In this document: piece by piece, positions 4,659 to 5,391 of the stretch
Position numbering within the stretch: the stretch's first letter is position 1
Layout of the letters: every line of letters starts with the position of its first letter
DNA from: Ahrensia sp.
GTDB lineage: Bacteria > Pseudomonadota > Alphaproteobacteria > Rhizobiales > Rhizobiaceae
Direction of reading: 5' to 3'
Assembly (NCBI GenBank): GCA_003233475.1
Contig: QILU01000196.1
Coordinates: 1-5,391, forward strand
Length of the DNA stretch: 5,391 nt
Program-made: the position numbers and the translations under genes
Notes under the pieces: model-generated
Databases searched by the model: none
What the model was told of the DNA's origin: nothing
Seen by the model: the letters and a program-made list of their open reading frames with translations, nothing else

Positions 4659-5391
4659 GCCAGGCGCATTAAGCGGCCTTCACTGGAAACCAGCCGTTTG
4701 TTGATTTCATAAAGTTGTTCAACCAGCGCTTCGATGCGATTATTATTCAGCATCAAAGACTTAACGCTCTCAACAATATCTTCTTTCAACTGCTTCTGAC
4801 GGCGTTGTTGTGACGGGGAAAGCTTGTCATTGGTCAACCGTTTTTCAACATATTGATCCTGCAGGCGGCGCAGTTTTTTGTAGTTTCCGGCGATGGCGTC
4901 AAAAACTTCGAGAACAGTAGGTTTCAGTTCTGCTTCCATAGCGGCCAAGGACAAGGCTGCTTCATCGTCTTCATAATCATCATCATCCTCGTCGTCGTCA
5001 GAGCTCTCCTCCTCAGTTTCTTTTTCCGGATCATCCGGCCCTGGGCCTTTGAGGGCTTCAACCGCTTCGTCCGGGTCTCGCCCCTCCTCGATGGCTTTTT
5101 TACGCGCCAATGCTTCCGGCGAATGTTCCCCGCCGGATCCCTGTCGAACCGCTTCTGCAACCGATGCCGGTGCATTGGGGTTCACCGGGACATTTTGTTT
5201 GGCATCCGGCCCGGCATAGGTGGCTTCAAGGTCGATAATATCGCGCAGCAGAATATTTTCTTCCAGCAATTCATCGCGCCAGATAATAATCGCCTGAAAG
5301 GTCAGTGGACTTTCGCAAAGCCCGGCAATCATCGTTTCGCGGCCAGCCTCAATACGTTTGGCGATAGCAATTTCGCCCTCGCGGGAAAGCA

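Larger units (their letters stand above)
3711..5391 (-). pseudogene. rpoD: Primary sigma factor RpoD, two frame lesions, 5' end outside window
   Basis: RpoD directs core RNA polymerase to housekeeping promoters. The frame is open to the right edge, so the N-terminus (region 1.1) is missing. Visible parts, in protein order: region 1.2 (LSREGEIAIAKRIEAGRETM to FQAIIIWRDEL, 5391-5265), an acidic linker with a D/E run (about 5025-4965), the non-conserved helical region to about 4658, regions 2.1-2.4 with [18 protein letters not shown] and [14 protein letters not shown] (about 4410-4230), region 3 with GREPTPEEL (about 4125), and region 4 with [20 protein letters not shown] (3844-3785) ending RSFLDS at TAG 3711-3713. 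The protein lies in three frames: down to 4658, 4656 to about 4035, and about 4034 to 3711. The breaks are a deletion of about 26 nt near 4657 and a 4-bp duplication at 4031-4038. As read, translation passes 4657 out of frame and stops at 4565, before regions 2-4. Conservation is otherwise essentially complete, so the damage is recent or is sequence error. Confidence 0.93.

Noticed and set aside
4031..4660. Programmed ribosomal frameshifting in rpoD
   Set aside because: No slippery heptamer with a downstream structure is evident, the lesions are a tandem duplication and a missing stretch, and no rpoD frameshifting is known to me.

Overview
The window looks like part of an alphaproteobacterial chromosome of moderate GC content. 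The main evidence is the primary sigma factor at the right end, whose region 1.2, acidic insert, and regions 2 and 4 follow the alphaproteobacterial RpoD pattern. A HlyU-family protein and a small secreted protein with an Arg/Asn/Trp-rich middle and a two-cysteine C-terminal domain, both common in Hyphomicrobiales and relatives, fit this. I cannot name a genus. No RNA gene, IS element, CRISPR array or phage gene is visible.

Layout, left to right. Positions 1-575 (+) hold the end of a SIMPL-domain (DUF541) protein. It converges across a shared hairpin terminator (584-615) on a secreted two-cysteine protein (640-1125, -). The 308-base gap 1126-1433 holds a probable operator made of two pairs of GAAC half-sites (1197-1236) and a 111-bp palindromic interspersed repeat (1278-1388). 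Next come a frameshifted HSDL2-like short-chain dehydrogenase (1434-2317, -) and, 45 bp upstream of it, a small glycine-rich lipoprotein (2363-2647, -) with its own -10 box. A 136-bp gap separates these from a second minus-strand group. In transcription order that group is rpoD (from beyond 5391 to 3711), an unrecognised AT-rich lipoprotein (3692-3108) and a HlyU-family gene (3095-2784), with gaps of only 18 and 12 bp, so read-through from rpoD is likely.

The most notable point is disrupted reading frames in otherwise well-conserved genes. The dehydrogenase carries a perfect 8-bp tandem duplication at 2036-2051. rpoD carries a perfect 4-bp tandem duplication at 4031-4038 and, near 4657, a deletion of roughly 26 nt relative to the family. 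Removing one copy of each duplication restores the expected protein exactly. Since rpoD is essential, this is either a decaying copy with an intact paralogue elsewhere or a set of errors in the sequence. The intact protein sequence on either side of each lesion says that the lesions are recent or artificial.

No obvious new multi-gene system is present. The items most worth following are the frame lesions, the structured repeat, the two-pair operator and the orphan lipoprotein between rpoD and hlyU.
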